Source: Rhodosalinus sp041365695
GTDB taxonomy: Bacteria > Pseudomonadota > Alphaproteobacteria > Rhodobacterales > Rhodobacteraceae
Length of the DNA stretch: 64,000 nucleotides
Assembly: GCF_041365695.1 (NCBI RefSeq)
Contig: NZ_JBGFSJ010000002.1
Span: forward strand, 310,001-374,000
Direction of reading: 5' to 3'
Shown here: piece after piece, positions 62,312 through 64,000 of the stretch
Numbering within the stretch: the stretch's first letter is position 1
Layout of the letters: each line of letters starts with the position of its first letter
Notes under the pieces: generated by a model
Database searches by the model: none
Told to the model about the DNA's origin: nothing
Seen by the model: only the letters and a program-made list of their open reading frames with translations
Made by a program: the position numbers and the translations under genes

Positions 62312-63598
62312 ATGGCCCGTACCCCAGCCCCCTTCGCGCCGTTCGAATGGATGATCGCCTGGCGCTACCTGCGCGCGAGGCGCGCCGAGGGCGGCGTGAG
62401 CGTGATGACCTGGATCAGCCTCGTCGGGATCACGCTCGCCGTCTTCGCGCTCATTGCCACGCTTGCCGTGCGCTCGGGCTTCCGCGCGGAGTTCGTGGAC
62501 ACGATCCTCGGCGCCAACGCGCATGTGACCGTCTATTCGGCCGGGCAGGTGGACGCCTCGGGTCGCGTCACCCGGGAGATCGCGGACTACGAGGCGATGG
62601 CGGCGCGTATCGCCGAGGTTGCCGGCGTCACGCGTGCCGCGCCGCTGGTGAAGGGGCAGGTGATGGCCAGCGCTTCGGGGCGCAATACCGGCGTCGAGGT
62701 CTACGGCATCGCCGCGAGGGACCTCGCCACGCTGCCGCGGATCGCCGATCCCGAAGCCGCGTTCGGCGATATCGGCCGCTTCGGGGAGGGGGTGGCCATC
62801 GGCTCAGGCGTGGCGCGCGAGCTCGGCCTCGGCCCGGGCGACCGGATCACGCTCATCTCGCCCGACGGGGTGAAGACGGCCTTCGGCACGAGCCCCCGCG
62901 TCAAGGCCTACGAGGTCACCTACATCTTCACCGCCGGGCGCTACGACATCGACCGCACGCGCCTCTACATGCCCTTCGCCGAGGCGCAGAGCTTCTTCAA
63001 CCGCGAGGGCGCGGCCGACGAGATCGAGGTGATGGTCACGGACCCGGAGCGCGTGGACGACTACGCGCTGCCCATCCTCCGCGCAGCCGGAGAGAGCGGG
63101 CAGGTCTGGACGTGGCAGGATGCCTCCGGCTCCTTCCTCCGCGCGCTCGAGGTCGAGGACAACGTGATGTTCGTGATCCTGTCGATCCTCGTGCTGATCG
63201 CGGCCATGAACATCGTCTCGGGGCTGATCATGCTGGTGAAGAACAAGGGTCGCGACATCGGCATCCTGCGCACCATGGGCCTGACCGAAGGCTCGGTGCT
63301 GCGCGTCTTCTTCATCTGCGGCGCCTTCACCGGGCTCATCGGCACCGTGGCGGGGGTGATCCTGGGCTGTCTCTTCGCCATCTACATCGACCCGATCTTC
63401 TCCTTCGTGAACTACGCGATGGGCGGCGGCGTCTGGGACCCGGCGGTGCGCGGCATCTACCAGCTCCCCGCTAGGCTCGAGGCGGCGGACGTGCTGTCCG
63501 CGGTGGCCCTCTCGCTCGGCCTCAGCTTCGTCGTGACGATCTTCCCCGCGCGCCGGGCGGCGCGGATGAACCCGGTCGAGGCGCTGCGCTATGAGTGA
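62312..63598 (+). CDS. lolC: LolC/LolE-type lipoprotein-releasing permease
   Basis: A 428-residue protein with an N-terminal membrane helix (GVSVMTWISLVGITLAVFALIATLAV), a large periplasmic MacB-like domain (about residues 50-265) and three C-terminal helices of the FtsX type (NVMFVILSILVLIAAMNIVSG to the end ARRAARMNPVEALRYE). Partner of LolD in releasing outer-membrane lipoproteins to LolA. A single LolC/E-like protein is common in alphaproteobacteria. GGAGAG precedes ATG 62312. The last 8 bases overlap lolD. Confidence 0.93.
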   Translation: MARTPAPFAPFEWMIAWRYLRARRAEGGVSVMTWISLVGITLAVFALIATLAVRSGFRAEFVDTILGANAHVTVYSAGQVDASGRVTREIADYEAMAARIAEVAGVTRAAPLVKGQVMASASGRNTGVEVYGIAARDLATLPRIADPEAAFGDIGRFGEGVAIGSGVARELGLGPGDRITLISPDGVKTAFGTSPRVKAYEVTYIFTAGRYDIDRTRLYMPFAEAQSFFNREGAADEIEVMVTDPERVDDYALPILRAAGESGQVWTWQDASGSFLRALEVEDNVMFVILSILVLIAAMNIVSGLIMLVKNKGRDIGILRTMGLTEGSVLRVFFICGAFTGLIGTVAGVILGCLFAIYIDPIFSFVNYAMGGGVWDPAVRGIYQLPARLEAADVLSAVALSLGLSFVVTIFPARRAARMNPVEALRYE

Positions 63599-64000
63599 GG
63601 CCGCGCTGCGCCTCGAGGGCGTCGAGAAGACCTACAACAAGGGCCTCGAAAGCGAGGTGGCGGTGCTGCGCGGCGCGTCGCTCACGCTCGCGCCCGGCGA
63701 GGTGGTGGCGCTCGTCGCGCCCTCGGGGGCGGGAAAGTCCACGCTGCTGCACATCGCGGGGCTTCTCGACGTGGCCGACGCCGGCCGGGTGGAGATCGGG
63801 GGCAAGGACATGGGCGGGCAGGGCGACCGGGCCCGCACCCGGGTGCGTCGCCGCGAGGTGGGCTTCGTCTACCAGTTCCACCACCTGCTGCCCGAGTTCA
63901 CCGCGCTCGAGAACGTGGTCCTGCCCCAGCTGGCCGACGGGATCGCGCGCGGCGCGGCGGAGGCGCGGGCGCGCCGGCTGCTCGACAGCGTGGGTGTCGC
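63591..64000 (+). CDS. lolD: LolD-type ABC ATPase (3' end outside window)
   Basis: The first 136 residues of an ABC ATPase, cut by the window edge. It opens MSEAALRLEGVEKTYNKG, has Walker A VAPSGAGKSTLLHIAGLLD, and the Q-loop region VGFVYQFHHLLPEFTALENVVLP, where the FHHLLPEF pattern is typical of LolD. It supplies ATP hydrolysis for lipoprotein release with LolC/E. The start overlaps lolC by 8 bases, so they are co-translated. Confidence 0.92.
   Translation, partial: MSEAALRLEGVEKTYNKGLESEVAVLRGASLTLAPGEVVALVAPSGAGKSTLLHIAGLLDVADAGRVEIGGKDMGGQGDRARTRVRRREVGFVYQFHHLLPEFTALENVVLPQLADGIARGAAEARARRLLDSVGV

Overview
The window is about 70% G+C with a very strong third-position GC bias. Its gene content points to an alphaproteobacterium of the Rhodobacterales (Roseobacteraceae/Paracoccaceae type): a 106-residue protein resembling DUF6280, a 146-residue protein resembling DUF6525, a PopZ-like polar protein with long acidic linkers, a surE-pcm-nlpD operon, a RimB-RimK fusion, and an infC gene that appears to start on AUA. 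I see no rRNA, CRISPR array, insertion sequence, prophage or replication origin. No gene-free stretch exceeds 300 bases; the longest is the 293-base divergent region at 61457-61749.

Layout. 1-6.2 kb: end of an ornithine-cyclodeaminase-like gene translationally coupled to an aromatic amino acid lyase homologue that lacks the MIO-forming Ala-Ser-Gly; tRNA-Cys; a PCMT-like methyltransferase; a TolC-type outer-membrane channel; the PopZ-like protein. 6.2-12.6 kb: DUF6280-like protein, efp, ygfZ, a small membrane protein, surE-pcm-nlpD, an SDR and bioY. 12.6-19.9 kb (minus strand): alr-mlaE-mlaF, two small membrane genes, radA, cvpA and purF. 19.9-25.6 kb: cobS-cobC, a secreted VWA protein, dnaB, pyrE and pyrC.

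25.6-36.1 kb is the main accessory region. It holds two paralogous alpha/beta-hydrolase-like proteins, a DXD glycosyltransferase whose C-terminal tail resembles the DNA-binding domain of IS3-family OrfA transposases, two methyltransferase-like genes, a degenerate asparagine-synthetase-like protein, a protein resembling sulfotransferases without their P-loop, and two GT2-type glycosyltransferases, one apparently with a degenerate second copy of the fold. Eight of the nine genes run on the plus strand, mostly with overlaps or gaps under 30 bases. It probably makes or modifies a surface glycan, but the set is not a pathway I recognise.

36.1-42.6 kb: CoxD-like AAA ATPase, CoxE-like VWA protein, a two-gene YeeE/YedE (PmpA/PmpB) sulfur permease, XdhC, a molybdopterin-binding protein and a secreted dienelactone hydrolase. 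This looks like a maturation module for a molybdenum hydroxylase, without the structural subunits in the window. The permease pair is preceded by a perfect FNR-type box and an ATTC-N8-GAAT dyad of the SqrR/BigR persulfide-repressor type, spaced as activation and repression of one promoter would require.

42.7-64 kb: infC overlapping a methyltransferase gene, an Ala/Glu-rich membrane-anchored protein, fpr, an Lrp-type regulator, a cytochrome P450, an iron-type ABC binding protein, its likely permease (coupled to tpiA and convergent with the binding protein), sufA and sufT, DUF6525-like protein, rimK, tgt, a nitroreductase, a class V aminotransferase, a tyrosine-phosphatase-like gene coupled to an MsbA-like ABC exporter, a HisC-type aminotransferase, a lipoprotein lytic transglycosylase, and lolC/E with the start of lolD cut by the window edge. 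All calls rest on reading motifs by eye; no database search was run.
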